A stretch of 39,277 nucleotides of DNA from Oscillospiraceae bacterium (GTDB taxonomy: Bacteria > Bacillota > Clostridia > Oscillospirales > CAG-272), in NCBI GenBank assembly GCA_015065285.1, contig SVQP01000017.1, positions 1 through 39,277 of the forward strand. Reading direction: 5' to 3'. A model generated the notes under the pieces. That model was not told the origin of the DNA. It was given only the letters and a program-made list of their open reading frames with translations, and did no database searches. Shown one piece after another: positions 14,025 to 22,113 of the stretch. Every line of letters begins with the position of its first letter. Position 1 is the stretch's first letter. The position numbers were made by a program, and so were the translations under genes.

Positions 14025-15032
14025 ATGAAAAAGTTACTGATTCTTCTGGCGCTTTGCATGGTTGTTTCGGTTCTGCTTGTTGCTTGCACCGAGAACGAGG
14101 AGCAGCCTGAGGTTACTACCGACGCTACCACCGAAGCTACCACCGAAGCTACCACCGAGGCTCCCACCGAAGAGCCCACCACCGAGGCTCCCACCACTGA
14201 AGAGCCCACCACCGAGGCTCCTACCACTGAAGAGCCCACCACCGAAGAGCCCACCACCGAGGCTCCCACCACTGAAGAGCCCACCACCGAAGAGCCTGCT
14301 CCCGAACCCGTAAAGGTTATCGCAGCTATGTCTTGGGATACTTTGACCACCGCTCACCCTGTAAACGGCAAGACCATCGTTTCTAACGGCGGTGAGTTCA
14401 TGACCTGGAACAGTGTAGCCAACATCGACACCAACGATACCGCTCTCAAGCTCTTTGGTTGGATTGCATACTACACCGAGGTTGAAGGCACTGTTGGTTA
14501 CTCTCTCAACGGTGGCGAGTTGGTTTATAACGAATCCTTCACCTATACCGCAGAGATTGGCGTTCAGCAGCACATCGCTGCAAACTGCCCCGGCGCACTG
14601 AGCGCATGCAGATTCGAGTTTGACATTTCCCTGGAAGGTCTTGGCGCAGGTACTCACACTCTGAGTGTTGTTGCTAAGGACACCGAGGGCAACGTTGAGA
14701 CCATCAGAGACATCACCCTGAACATCGCTCAGGTTGACCCCGTTGAAGAGCTGGTTGCTGTTGAGTTTAACGGCACCAACGGTACCGTATCCATCGCCGC
14801 AGGCGGCGTTTACAAGTTCTCCATCGTCAACTACGGTGGTAAGACCATGAACATTGCCAACTCCGCAAGCTGCACTGTTACCGCAGGCACCTACACCCTG
14901 CCCGCTGACACCATCAGCGGCAACGATCGCGTACAGTTCATCCCCGGTCCCAATGAAGGCTGGGATAGCTTCGTGCTGACCATCGTCAACAACGGTGACG
15001 CTGCTGTTGAGATCGTTCTCACCATCCAGTAA
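14025..15032 (+). CDS. surface lipoprotein with Thr/Glu/Pro stalk and two beta-sandwich domains
   Basis: 335 residues. The signal MKKLLILLALCMVVSVLLVA ends in a lipobox with the lipidated Cys at 21. Residues about 27-97 are a low-complexity stalk of TTEA, APTEEP and TTEEP repeats. An Ig/bacterial-interface-like domain follows (MSWDTLTTAHPVNGKTIVSN; VGYSLNGGELVYN; LGAGTHTLSVVAKDTEGNVE), then a second beta-rich C-terminal domain. The protein is probably displayed beyond the wall; ligand unknown. The ATG at 14025 follows AAAGGAAA; upstream in-frame starts would spoil the signal peptide. It is monocistronic, with promoter and terminator. The domain reading is by eye. Confidence 0.8.
   Translation: MKKLLILLALCMVVSVLLVACTENEEQPEVTTDATTEATTEATTEAPTEEPTTEAPTTEEPTTEAPTTEEPTTEEPTTEAPTTEEPTTEEPAPEPVKVIAAMSWDTLTTAHPVNGKTIVSNGGEFMTWNSVANIDTNDTALKLFGWIAYYTEVEGTVGYSLNGGELVYNESFTYTAEIGVQQHIAANCPGALSACRFEFDISLEGLGAGTHTLSVVAKDTEGNVETIRDITLNIAQVDPVEELVAVEFNGTNGTVSIAAGGVYKFSIVNYGGKTMNIANSASCTVTAGTYTLPADTISGNDRVQFIPGPNEGWDSFVLTIVNNGDAAVEIVLTIQ
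14113..14299 (+). repeat. in-frame tandem repeats encoding the Thr/Glu/Pro stalk
   Basis: Repeated units such as GAAGAGCCCACCACC and GAGGCTCCCACCACT alternate in frame, encoding TTEEP and TEAPT blocks. The near-identity of adjacent units suggests recent expansion and length variability by slippage. Confidence 0.8.
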
Positions 15033-15048
15033 TTCGGATCATGCACTC

Positions 15049-15085
15049 GGAATCCCTTGCTTTGGCAAGGGATTCCTCTTTTTTT
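15049..15085 (+). terminator. terminator of the lipoprotein gene
   Basis: GGAATCCCTTGC (15049-15060), TTTG loop, GCAAGGGATTCC (15065-15076), then TCTTTTTTT. Confidence 0.95.
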
Positions 15086-15096
15086 GGCTTTACCAC

Positions 15097-15125
15097 TTGA
15101 CAATTCGTCCGCTTTGAGATATAAT
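15097..15125 (+). promoter_or_regulatory. consensus sigma-A promoter of the tyrS T-box transcript
   Basis: TTGACA (15097-15102), 17 bases, TATAAT (15120-15125). Both hexamers are perfect. Confidence 0.92.
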
Positions 15126-15131
15126 GTCACA

Positions 15132-15445
15132 TATATCGGCTTTGACGGGAAAAAGTAACCGCACGCAGCTCACAGAAAGTACCCGGTTGATGAGAGGGGC
15201 GAGACAGGCAACGGCGAAATACATCCCCGAGCTCCGCACCGAAGGAATATTTTCCAAGGAAAATTCTGCGTAGGCTGCGGCGGTCTTCCCCGTTATCGGA
15301 ACGCGACTGAATTTGTGCGCAGCACAGCTTCAGCCGACAGAGGCTTCTTTTGCAAAAAAGAGGTAAAGCAAGGTGGTAACACGGCGGCGTCCCCGCCCGT
15401 CCTTGATTTCGGTAGGCACCGAGGTCGGGGACTTTTTATTTTTTA
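15132..15445 (+). ncRNA. T-box leader, tyrosine-specific
   Basis: A ~300-base untranslated leader before tyrS. The T-box core AAGGTGGTAACACGG is at 15370-15384; its UGGU can pair with the ACCA end of tRNA-Tyr. In Stem I, GGCGAAATACATCC places a TAC codon (15220-15222) in the specifier loop, matching tyrosine. The terminator arms are GTCCCCG near 15389 and CGGGGAC (15426-15432), followed by TTTTTATTTTTT. Uncharged tRNA-Tyr would stabilise the antiterminator and allow tyrS transcription. The T-box core differs from the common GGTACCGCGG. Confidence 0.9.
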
Positions 15446-15467
15446 TAAACAAAAAGGAGAAAACACT

Positions 15468-16700
15468 ATGCAAATCTATGAAGAATTGCAAGCCAGGGGA
15501 CTGATCGCCCAGGTCACCGACGAAGCAGAGATCAGAGAAATGATCAATGCGGGAAAGGCGACCTTCTACATTGGCTTTGACCCCACGGCAGATTCGTTGC
15601 ACGTTGGTCACTTTATGGCTCTGTGCCTGATGAAGAGACTGCAAATGGCAGGCAACAAGCCTGTTGTGCTGATCGGCGGCGGTACTGCCATGATCGGTGA
15701 CCCCTCGGGCAGAACCGACATGAGACAGATGATGACCGAAGAGACCATTGCCCACAACGTGGACTGCTTTAAGAAGCAGATGTCCCGCTTTATCGACTTT
15801 GGCGAGGGTAAGGCGATTCTGGTCAACAACAAGGATTGGCTGCTGCAGCTGAACTACGTTGACGTGCTGCGCGACGTTGGCGCATGCTTCTCTGTCAACA
15901 AGATGCTGACGGCTGAGTGCTACAAGCAGAGAATGGAAAAGGGTCTTTCCTTCTTGGAATTCAACTACATGATCATGCAGTCCTACGACTTCTACCATCT
16001 GTACAAGACCTATGGCTGCAACATGCAGTTCGGCGGTGACGACCAGTGGTCCAACATGCTGGGCGGTACCGAGCTGATCCGCAGAAAGCTTGGCAAGGAC
16101 GCTTACGCTATGACCATTACCCTGCTGCTCAATTCCGAGGGCAAGAAGATGGGTAAGACCGCATCGGGTGCAGTTTGGCTGGATCCCAACAAGACCACTC
16201 CCTACGATTTCTACCAGTACTGGAGAAACGTAAGTGACGCAGACGTGCTCAAGTGCATCCGTATGCTGACCTTCCTGCCCCTTGAGCAAATCGACGCAAT
16301 GGACTCCTGGGAGGGCGCACAGCTCAACACCGCCAAGGAAATTCTTGCATACGAGCTGACCAAGCTGGTGCACGGTGAGGAGGAAGCCGAAAAGGCACAG
16401 GCGCAGGCACGTTCCCTGTTTACTGCAGGCGGTGCTGCAGATGCTCCCGTACATGCCCTGACCGATGAGGATTTCACCGGTGGCATGGTTGAGGGTCAGA
16501 TCGATATCGGCTCGGTCATGGTCAAGGCAGGACTTGTCAAGTCCAAATCCGAGGCGCGCACTGCCATCCAGCAGGGCGGCGTGACGGTTGACGGTGAAAA
16601 GATCACCGATTTCAAGACCGCTTACGTAAAGGCTGACTTTGCAGAAGGCAAGCTGTTCCGCAAGGGCAAGAAGACCTTTGTCAAGGTAATTGCAGAATAA
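15468..16700 (+). CDS. tyrS: tyrosine--tRNA ligase
   Basis: 410 residues. The class I signature is at residues 45-48 (DSLHVGHF) after FYIGFDPTA; TyrRS-specific AMIGDPSGRTDMR follows; the KMSKS loop is KKMGKTASGAVWLD. A C-terminal S4 RNA-binding domain is clear (GLVKSKSEARTAIQQGGVTV). The enzyme charges tRNA-Tyr in the cytoplasm. The frame is open from 15315 through the T-box, but the ATG at 15468, with AAGGAG 10 bases upstream, is the real start. It is regulated by the tyrosine T-box. Confidence 0.97.
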   Translation: MQIYEELQARGLIAQVTDEAEIREMINAGKATFYIGFDPTADSLHVGHFMALCLMKRLQMAGNKPVVLIGGGTAMIGDPSGRTDMRQMMTEETIAHNVDCFKKQMSRFIDFGEGKAILVNNKDWLLQLNYVDVLRDVGACFSVNKMLTAECYKQRMEKGLSFLEFNYMIMQSYDFYHLYKTYGCNMQFGGDDQWSNMLGGTELIRRKLGKDAYAMTITLLLNSEGKKMGKTASGAVWLDPNKTTPYDFYQYWRNVSDADVLKCIRMLTFLPLEQIDAMDSWEGAQLNTAKEILAYELTKLVHGEEEAEKAQAQARSLFTAGGAADAPVHALTDEDFTGGMVEGQIDIGSVMVKAGLVKSKSEARTAIQQGGVTVDGEKITDFKTAYVKADFAEGKLFRKGKKTFVKVIAE

Positions 16701-16714
16701 TATTGTACCGTTTA

Positions 16715-16786
16715 GCGGGAGGGAGAGCGCCCTCCCCTACACCGAATTTTGATCAAAGGTCGTAGGGGAGGCGTTTCGCCTCCCGT
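16715..16786. repeat. palindromic intergenic repeat, GTAGGGG family (copy 1)
   Basis: Two hairpin halves face each other: GCGGGAGGG...CCCTCCCCTAC to 16740 and GTAGGGGAGGC...GCCTCCCG from 16762. The right hairpin is followed by TTACTTTTTCTTG and may act as the tyrS terminator. Related copies are at 21851-21952 and 27130-27228, with a decayed half at 21975-21998. Confidence 0.75.
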
Positions 16787-16795
16787 TACTTTTTC

Positions 16796-16824
16796 TTGTA
16801 AATTTTTTAAAAAAGTGGTAAAAT
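16796..16824 (+). promoter_or_regulatory. promoter of sigma/LRR module A
   Basis: TTGTAA (16796-16801), 17 bases, TAAAAT (16819-16824). It is related to the promoters of modules B-D but lacks their TGC before the -10. The leader contains GGACGTCGTC at 16843-16852, repeated at the same distance in module C. Confidence 0.7.
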
Positions 16825-16892
16825 AGCGTTAGAATTCGCTGTGGACGTCGTCTTTATTAGTGAAGAACACCTGACAGAAAGGAGGTCGGAGC

Positions 16893-17453
16893 ATGCAGGA
16901 CAGTCAGATCATCTCACTGTACGTAGCACGAAATGAGAATGCGATTACAAAAACAGCTGAAAAGTACGGTGATTATTGCACCTCGATCGCATTGAATATA
17001 CTGCAAAACATGCAAGACGCTGAGGAATGTGTCAATGACACTTGGCTTCGCACGTGGAATTCCATTCCGCCTGCCTCACCTTCGTCCCTTGGCAGCTACG
17101 TTGGCAGGATCACACGAAATCTTGCATTTGACAGATATAAAAACTCTCACCGCCAAAAGCGTGGCAACGGTCAGATTCCGTTGGCATTGGAGGAGCTTGA
17201 AGAAATCACCGCTTCGGACTATGACGTACAAAACGCTTGGCGTGAGGCGGAATTCATGGATCTGATCAATCGTTTTCTCCGAAAGCTTCCCGAGCGACAG
17301 CGCAACATTTTCATTCGCCGTTACTTTTATACCGACAGTGTGTCGGATATTGCCAAGCGATACGGCATTTCACAGGCAAACGTACTTAAGATTCTGTCAG
17401 GGGTCCGCCTTCGACTCAAAGACACGTTAGACAAGGAGTGGAACAACGTATGA
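16893..17453 (+). CDS. ECF-type sigma-70 family factor, module A
   Basis: 186 residues. Sigma region 2 is KYGDYCTSIALNILQNMQDA followed by EECVNDTWLRTWNSIPP, and YVGRITRNLAFDRYKNSHRQ covers 2.3-2.4. Region 4 is LPERQRNIFIRRYFYTDSVS with the HTH IAKRYGISQANVLKILSGVR. Regions 1 and 3 are absent, as in ECF factors. It should redirect RNA polymerase to a small regulon, possibly in response to the membrane partner encoded next, whose ATG overlaps its stop (ATGA). AGGAGG lies 8 bases before the ATG. This is the first of four paralogues in a row, all 185-186 residues. Confidence 0.92.
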   Translation: MQDSQIISLYVARNENAITKTAEKYGDYCTSIALNILQNMQDAEECVNDTWLRTWNSIPPASPSSLGSYVGRITRNLAFDRYKNSHRQKRGNGQIPLALEELEEITASDYDVQNAWREAEFMDLINRFLRKLPERQRNIFIRRYFYTDSVSDIAKRYGISQANVLKILSGVRLRLKDTLDKEWNNV

Positions 17454-19189
17454 ATCAGGAAAAATTATACGAGCTGCTCGGTGACATCGACCCCGACATG
17501 ATTGCTGCAGCCAACAAGCCTATTCCCTTTTATCACAAGCGATCCTTCAGAATTGCACTGATTGCGGCAGTGCTGGCCTGCACTGTGGCGCTGACCACTG
17601 TTGCCGGTGCCTTTACGCTGGCACTGGGCTCGGGCGTTCTCGGCCCGGATTCGGGAACCGATGACAACCAAACAGACACCAACGCCCCCCCGAGCAAACA
17701 GCCCGGCGGACTTGCGGGAGAATTGCTTGACGTGGACTGGGGTGCGCTGATGGACGCTTTCGGAAGCGACGGAGCGCTCAATTGGCAGGACGTGCTGGCA
17801 GCTCTGCAAGGCAAGGACAATTCCGGAAACGACCACCTTTTGGAGGGCAACGTTTACAAATCAGCCAAGCAAGAGGACGGCACGGTCAAGATCGTGGAGA
17901 TCATCACAGACAGTGAGCAAACCGTCATTGAGATTCCCGAAACGCTGGCGGGAGCACAGGTTACGGCAATCGGCGAAGGCGCATTCAAGGGCAATCCCGA
18001 TATTACGCACGTCACCATTCCAAACACCGTTACCACCATTGAAAACGGTGCATTTTGTGACTGTACCAATCTTTCGACCGTAGATCTCAGCGAAAACGTG
18101 CAATGGATCGGTGAACACGCTTTTTCAGGCTGCACCTCGCTGACCGAAGTGGATCTGCCCGCTACCTTGCAATGGATCGGTGAATATGCTTTTGCAAACT
18201 GTGACGCTCTTACAAGCCTGAATATTTACGGAGGCATCAAGGAAATCCCCGATTATGCATTTTACGGCACAGCAATCAAAAGCGTCTTTATCCCGCCCTC
18301 GGTTGTACGCATCGGTGACTATGCATTTGCCCAGTGTCATGATCTGGAAAACGTATCATTTGATCCTTCAAGTATTTCGGCAAGCTCAAGCATAACCAGC
18401 ACGGTAATTCGGCCGCAATTGGAAAGCATCGGTGCGTCTGCATTTGACGCAACAGCGATCACCTACCTTTTCATTCCCGAAAGCGTTACCAACATGCACG
18501 ACGTTGATTTCAAAGAATGTTGGAATCTGCAAAACGTGACCTTTATTGGGAATGCCCCAACCGTGCAGGTCACTCCTACCCATGATAAAAGCGCTCCTGC
18601 ATACACCGTTTACTATATGTTTGGAGCAAAAGGATTTTCCGAGGGTCAGTGGTTCGGCTACACGTGTCAGCTGATCAAAACCATAACCGACCAATCGATA
18701 CTGAATCGGTTTAAAAGATTTCGATATTCAGCAATCCCTATACTTCGCACAGAAATTCTCGGACAAATGAACCTTTCAGGCGTGGATAGTGACGTCACTG
18801 TGTTGGATTCCTACAAAGAGTACCAACAATTTGCGCACGTATTGACCTCGGAGCGTTATGACCCCACGTATTTCCGTGAATATGCCATCGTACTGATCCG
18901 TGTTACGCACGCATCTTCTGAAGATGTTCTGGCACTTTCCGGACTGGGCGCACAGCTTTACACCACCGGTGGAAATTATTATTTGGGCCTGTACCCCGTT
19001 GTGCGGATGAACAGCCCTGAGGGCCTCCATAACGACGATTTGCTTCACACGTATCTGATCGCTGAGGTGCAACGCAGTGAAATTCGCACGGACGACGTCA
19101 TCAGAGTGGGCGACGTCTACACTTATGATATCACGACCAACAAAGCCAGTCTTTATCATATGGGGATTTTTGAAGAAGACGGAAAATAA
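17450..19189 (+). CDS. membrane-anchored BspA-type LRR protein, putative anti-sigma sensor, module A
   Basis: 579 residues. The N-terminal ~32 residues (MNQEKLYELLGDIDPDMIAA) are cytoplasmic and shared with modules B-D. A single membrane helix spans about 33-58. Then comes a Ser/Pro/Gly linker and GELLDVDWGALMDAFGSDG, a juxtamembrane block also in C and D. About eight LRR_5 repeats follow (VTTIENGAFCDCTNLSTVDL type). The C-terminal ~150 residues (SYKEYQQFAHVLTSERYDPT; YAIVLIRVTHASSEDVLALS) are conserved in C and D. A receptor whose inside tail holds the sigma factor is my inference; there is no zinc anti-sigma motif. The ATG at 17450 overlaps the sigma stop. Confidence 0.8.
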   Translation: MNQEKLYELLGDIDPDMIAAANKPIPFYHKRSFRIALIAAVLACTVALTTVAGAFTLALGSGVLGPDSGTDDNQTDTNAPPSKQPGGLAGELLDVDWGALMDAFGSDGALNWQDVLAALQGKDNSGNDHLLEGNVYKSAKQEDGTVKIVEIITDSEQTVIEIPETLAGAQVTAIGEGAFKGNPDITHVTIPNTVTTIENGAFCDCTNLSTVDLSENVQWIGEHAFSGCTSLTEVDLPATLQWIGEYAFANCDALTSLNIYGGIKEIPDYAFYGTAIKSVFIPPSVVRIGDYAFAQCHDLENVSFDPSSISASSSITSTVIRPQLESIGASAFDATAITYLFIPESVTNMHDVDFKECWNLQNVTFIGNAPTVQVTPTHDKSAPAYTVYYMFGAKGFSEGQWFGYTCQLIKTITDQSILNRFKRFRYSAIPILRTEILGQMNLSGVDSDVTVLDSYKEYQQFAHVLTSERYDPTYFREYAIVLIRVTHASSEDVLALSGLGAQLYTTGGNYYLGLYPVVRMNSPEGLHNDDLLHTYLIAEVQRSEIRTDDVIRVGDVYTYDITTNKASLYHMGIFEEDGK

Positions 19190-19204
19190 TCTCCTACAGA
19201 AAAC

Positions 19205-19233
19205 CGCCCGCGGCACATGCCGCGGGCGTTTTT
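19205..19233 (+). terminator. terminator of module A
   Basis: GCCCGCGGC/GCCGCGGGC stem with an ACAT loop, followed by GTTTTT. It ends two bases before the -35 of promoter B. Confidence 0.92.
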
Positions 19234-19234
19234 C

Positions 19235-19263
19235 TTGCATTTTTTCAAAAAATATGCTAAAAT
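19235..19263 (+). promoter_or_regulatory. promoter of sigma/LRR module B
   Basis: TTGCAT (19235-19240), 17 bases, TAAAAT (19258-19263) with TGC before the -10. It shares the 18-base block CAAAAAATATGCTAAAAT and a following TTGTCAG with module C, and nearly so with D. Confidence 0.8.
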
Positions 19264-19338
19264 ATTGTCAGCGCAGGCACTGCTTTTGCGACCTATAAGG
19301 TAGAGCCAAATAATTTTTCCGAAAGGAGTTTGCTTTGT

Positions 19339-19899
19339 ATGCAAGATCAAGACATTATCGAACTTTACAATGCCCGTAATGAGCAAGCAATTGCAGAGAC
19401 ATCCGACAAATACGGCTACTACTGCACAAGCATTGCCATGAACATTCTGCATAATATGCAGGATGCTGAGGAATGCGTCAACGATACGTGGCTGCGCGCC
19501 TGGAATTCCATCCCACCTGCCAAACCCGACCATTTGCAGCTTTACTTAGGCAGCATTACGCGCCACATCTCACTGGACAGATATCGCCGCCTAAATACTG
19601 CCAAGCGCGGCGGCGGTGAGCTTGTGCTGGCATTGGATGAGATGCACGACGTGATCGCATCGGATACGGACGTGACCGCGCAAATTGCCGAGCAGGAGTT
19701 TTCCGAGATTTTCAACCGCTTTTTGTGGTCGCTCCCCGAACGTGACTGCAACGTTTTCATTCGCCGCTACTATTATCTTGACCCCATTCCGCTAATCGCC
19801 AAGCGATACGGTCTGAGCGTTTCCAACGTGCAAAAGATCCTCTCCCGCACACGCGCAAAGCTGCGTGAATATCTGGCAAAGGAGGGGTATGCCGTATGA
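19339..19899 (+). CDS. ECF-type sigma-70 family factor, module B
   Basis: 186 residues, paralogous to the other three. Region 2 is YYCTSIAMNILHNMQDAEEC followed by VNDTWLRAWNSIPPAKP; region 4 is SLPERDCNVFIRRYYYLDPI and AKRYGLSVSNVQKILSRTR. The ATG at 19339 is chosen over the TTG at 19330 because it aligns with the MQDSQII/MLDSQII starts of the paralogues and lies 10 bases after AGGAG. Its stop overlaps the start of its LRR partner (ATGA). It is the most divergent of the four (GGGELVLALDEMHDVIASDT in the linker), matching the divergence of its partner. Confidence 0.92.
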   Translation: MQDQDIIELYNARNEQAIAETSDKYGYYCTSIAMNILHNMQDAEECVNDTWLRAWNSIPPAKPDHLQLYLGSITRHISLDRYRRLNTAKRGGGELVLALDEMHDVIASDTDVTAQIAEQEFSEIFNRFLWSLPERDCNVFIRRYYYLDPIPLIAKRYGLSVSNVQKILSRTRAKLREYLAKEGYAV

Positions 19900-21794
19900 A
19901 AGAGCTTCGTTTGATCGAAATGATGGGCAATATTGACGAGAAACTGCTGCTGCGCGCCAACGCGCCCGTTCCGCTGTTTGGCAAGCCGCGCTTCCGCGCA
20001 GCATTTGCCGCCGCTGTTGTGGCTGCTTTGCTGGCAATCACCATGATCGCCTCGCCCGTAGCTATGGCGGTTTCCTACGGAAATGCGCACCCCGAGATCG
20101 AGGGCGGTCTTGTCTATGTCATGGATGCCATGATCAAGGACGAAAATCACGTTCTCTCTTCCCTGCTCCCCGACGGTGTCAAGAATACCTTAGGCTCTGT
20201 GTTTGATGCGCTCAAGGGCGAAAAGGAGCCGAGTGAGGATGAAACCGAAGCAGAGTCCGAACCCGACCCCGGATTCGTGATGCCGCCTGCCAGCAAGGGA
20301 CTGGCACTGGAGCTCAATGAGGATAACAATGGTTATCGCGTCATGGGCATGGGCTCCTGCAGAGATAAGAATCTGGTAATTCCCGCAGAATATAACGGTC
20401 TGCCCGTTACGGAGATCTATTACAACCGCACCTTGGGCAATTATGCATTCGAAGGAAATACCGGCATCGAATCGCTGATCATTCCCGCAAGCGTGCGAAA
20501 CATTAACGATTTTGCCTTCTACAAGTGCAGCTCGCTCAAATCCGTAATCATTGAATCCGGTGATCAACCGCTCACCATCGGCAACTGCGCTTTTTCCGGA
20601 TGTGCAATTGAGGAATTTACCGTTCCGGATAATGTCACCCGATTTTGTGACCCCTTTGGGTTTGCCAACACCGATACCACCTATGAAAAAACCTTCCCAC
20701 ACGTCACCGAATACAACAACGCGTACTACTTAGGAAACGAGAATAATCCGTATCACGTGTTGGTACGCATTAAGGACACTGCCTTGACAAGCTGCGAGAT
20801 TCATCCCGATACAAAAATCATTGGCGGTGGTGCGTTTTATACGTCTGCGCTGACTGAGGTCGTCATTCCCGAGGGTATAAGCGCCATTGAACGATATGCG
20901 TTTGCCAAAACAGAGGCCATGACACGCTTCTCCTTCCCCGACAGCTTGCGTTTTGTAGGAAAGAATGCATTTTTTAACTGCGCAGCCATAACAAACTCAA
21001 GTGAATTTGGAACCGGATACGATTACGTCGGTGATGCGGAGAATCCTTATTTGATTCTGGTGGGTGGCACTTTGGCAGACAATATCCCCGAGGATACGTG
21101 CTACATTCCGGACGAGGCGTTCATAGATGAAAGATTCCCTCCAAAAATGACAAGCCTTACGGTCCCCGCCAAGGTCAGATATATCGGTGATTTTGCTTTT
21201 CAAAGCGAGAAAAGCAATCTCAAAAGCTTGAACAGTCTGACCATTCTGGGCGACAACTTATACATGGGCAAGTATTGCTTTGGCCCATTGGATCGCCTCA
21301 CAGAGCTGAATATCGGTGCAGGCGTGACTTACATTACCCCCGGCACCTTTAACAAAGCGCCTATGCTCTCAAAAATTACAGTAGAGCAAGGCAATCCCAA
21401 TTTCATTTCGACCGGCAACTGTCTGATTGAGCAAAAAAGCGGCACGCTTGTGCGAGCAGCCTGGAACGCTACCCTGCCCAATGACGGCAGTATCAAGCAT
21501 ATTGCAGCAGGAGCGTATTGGGGCATTGAGGGCAAACAGCTGCCAAGCAATCCAATTCCGGAAGGCGTGCTTACCATTGGCAAATACGCACTTTACAATT
21601 ACACAAGCACTCGTGCAACAACGCCTCTGACCATTCCAAGCAGTGTCACAAATATTGCCCAATATGCGTTTTCATCAGCAGGCACCGTTTATTACGACGG
21701 CACCAAGGCAGAGTTTGTGAATCTCATGAACCAGATTATGACGCATGGCACGGTGATTTGTACAGACGGTGAAATTCAGCTTTCCTCGGATTGA
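19896..21794 (+). CDS. membrane-anchored BspA-type LRR protein, module B (divergent sensor)
   Basis: 632 residues. The cytoplasmic tail MKELRLIEMMGNIDEKLLLR is followed by one membrane helix (about 33-55) and an acidic linker (EPSEDETEAESEPDPG). The extracellular region is almost all LRR_5 repeats with insertions of the NAYYLGNENNPYHVLVRIKD type. The end, YYDGTKAEFVNLMNQ...CTDGEIQL, is the usual BspA terminus. It lacks both the LLDVDWxAL block and the C-terminal domain of A, C and D, so only the tail and helix are shared. That is consistent with one signalling stem carrying a different ectodomain. It starts by ATGA overlap with sigma B. Confidence 0.82.
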   Translation: MKELRLIEMMGNIDEKLLLRANAPVPLFGKPRFRAAFAAAVVAALLAITMIASPVAMAVSYGNAHPEIEGGLVYVMDAMIKDENHVLSSLLPDGVKNTLGSVFDALKGEKEPSEDETEAESEPDPGFVMPPASKGLALELNEDNNGYRVMGMGSCRDKNLVIPAEYNGLPVTEIYYNRTLGNYAFEGNTGIESLIIPASVRNINDFAFYKCSSLKSVIIESGDQPLTIGNCAFSGCAIEEFTVPDNVTRFCDPFGFANTDTTYEKTFPHVTEYNNAYYLGNENNPYHVLVRIKDTALTSCEIHPDTKIIGGGAFYTSALTEVVIPEGISAIERYAFAKTEAMTRFSFPDSLRFVGKNAFFNCAAITNSSEFGTGYDYVGDAENPYLILVGGTLADNIPEDTCYIPDEAFIDERFPPKMTSLTVPAKVRYIGDFAFQSEKSNLKSLNSLTILGDNLYMGKYCFGPLDRLTELNIGAGVTYITPGTFNKAPMLSKITVEQGNPNFISTGNCLIEQKSGTLVRAAWNATLPNDGSIKHIAAGAYWGIEGKQLPSNPIPEGVLTIGKYALYNYTSTRATTPLTIPSSVTNIAQYAFSSAGTVYYDGTKAEFVNLMNQIMTHGTVICTDGEIQLSSD

Positions 21795-21809
21795 CCCATA
21801 ACCTTTCCC

Positions 21810-21838
21810 GCCCGCGGCGCTGCCGCGGGCGCGTTTTT
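21810..21838 (+). terminator. terminator of module B
   Basis: GCCCGCGGC-GCT-GCCGCGGGC (21810-21830), then GCGTTTTT. The 21-base stem-loop is identical to that after module C. Confidence 0.92.
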
Positions 21839-21850
21839 GCTTATAATGTC

Positions 21851-21952
21851 GTAGGGGAGGATATCATCCTCCCGCACGCGATGAGGATGGAATGTGTTCG
21901 AATGTCACGATCATAAACCTTTTTCGTACGGGAGGATGATATCCTCCCCTAC
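21851..21952. repeat. palindromic intergenic repeat, GTAGGGG family (copy 2, opposite arrangement)
   Basis: GTAGGGGAGGATATCATC... (21851-21874) and its reverse complement ending ...ATCCTCCCCTAC (21929-21952), both hairpins. The GTAGGGG ends face outward here, the reverse of copies 1 and 3. A decayed half copy (GTAGGGATAGCGTTTCGCC) is at 21975. The 54-base spacer between the halves encodes nothing visible. Confidence 0.8.
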
Positions 21953-22015
21953 ACCTAATTTTTGCAGGGTCATCGTAGGGATAGCGTTTCGCCTCACGTG
22001 TGTTTTGCGGTTTTC

Positions 22016-22044
22016 TTGCAATTTCTCAAAAAATATGCTAAAAT
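22016..22044 (+). promoter_or_regulatory. promoter of sigma/LRR module C
   Basis: TTGCAA (22016-22021), 17 bases, TAAAAT (22039-22044), TGC extension, then GTTGTCAG. The leader has GGACGTCGTC at 22063-22072, exactly as far from the -10 as in module A. Confidence 0.8.
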
Positions 22045-22113
22045 GTTGTCAGAAACAGCCACGGACGTCGTCCTTGATAGATGAAGGACAAAACACGAAG
22101 GGAGGGTGCTTGC

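Noticed and set aside
14113-14299. Short repeats that at first resemble a CRISPR or satellite
   Set aside because: The units are in frame, contiguous without spacers and encode the Thr/Glu/Pro stalk.
15315-15467. N-terminal extension of tyrS through the T-box leader
   Set aside because: The extension covers the T-box core and terminator; AAGGAG before the ATG at 15468 and the protein alignment fix the start.
16768-16796. A dedicated tyrS terminator separate from the palindromic repeat
   Set aside because: The only candidate hairpin is the right half of the repeat; I list it as repeat with possible terminator activity.
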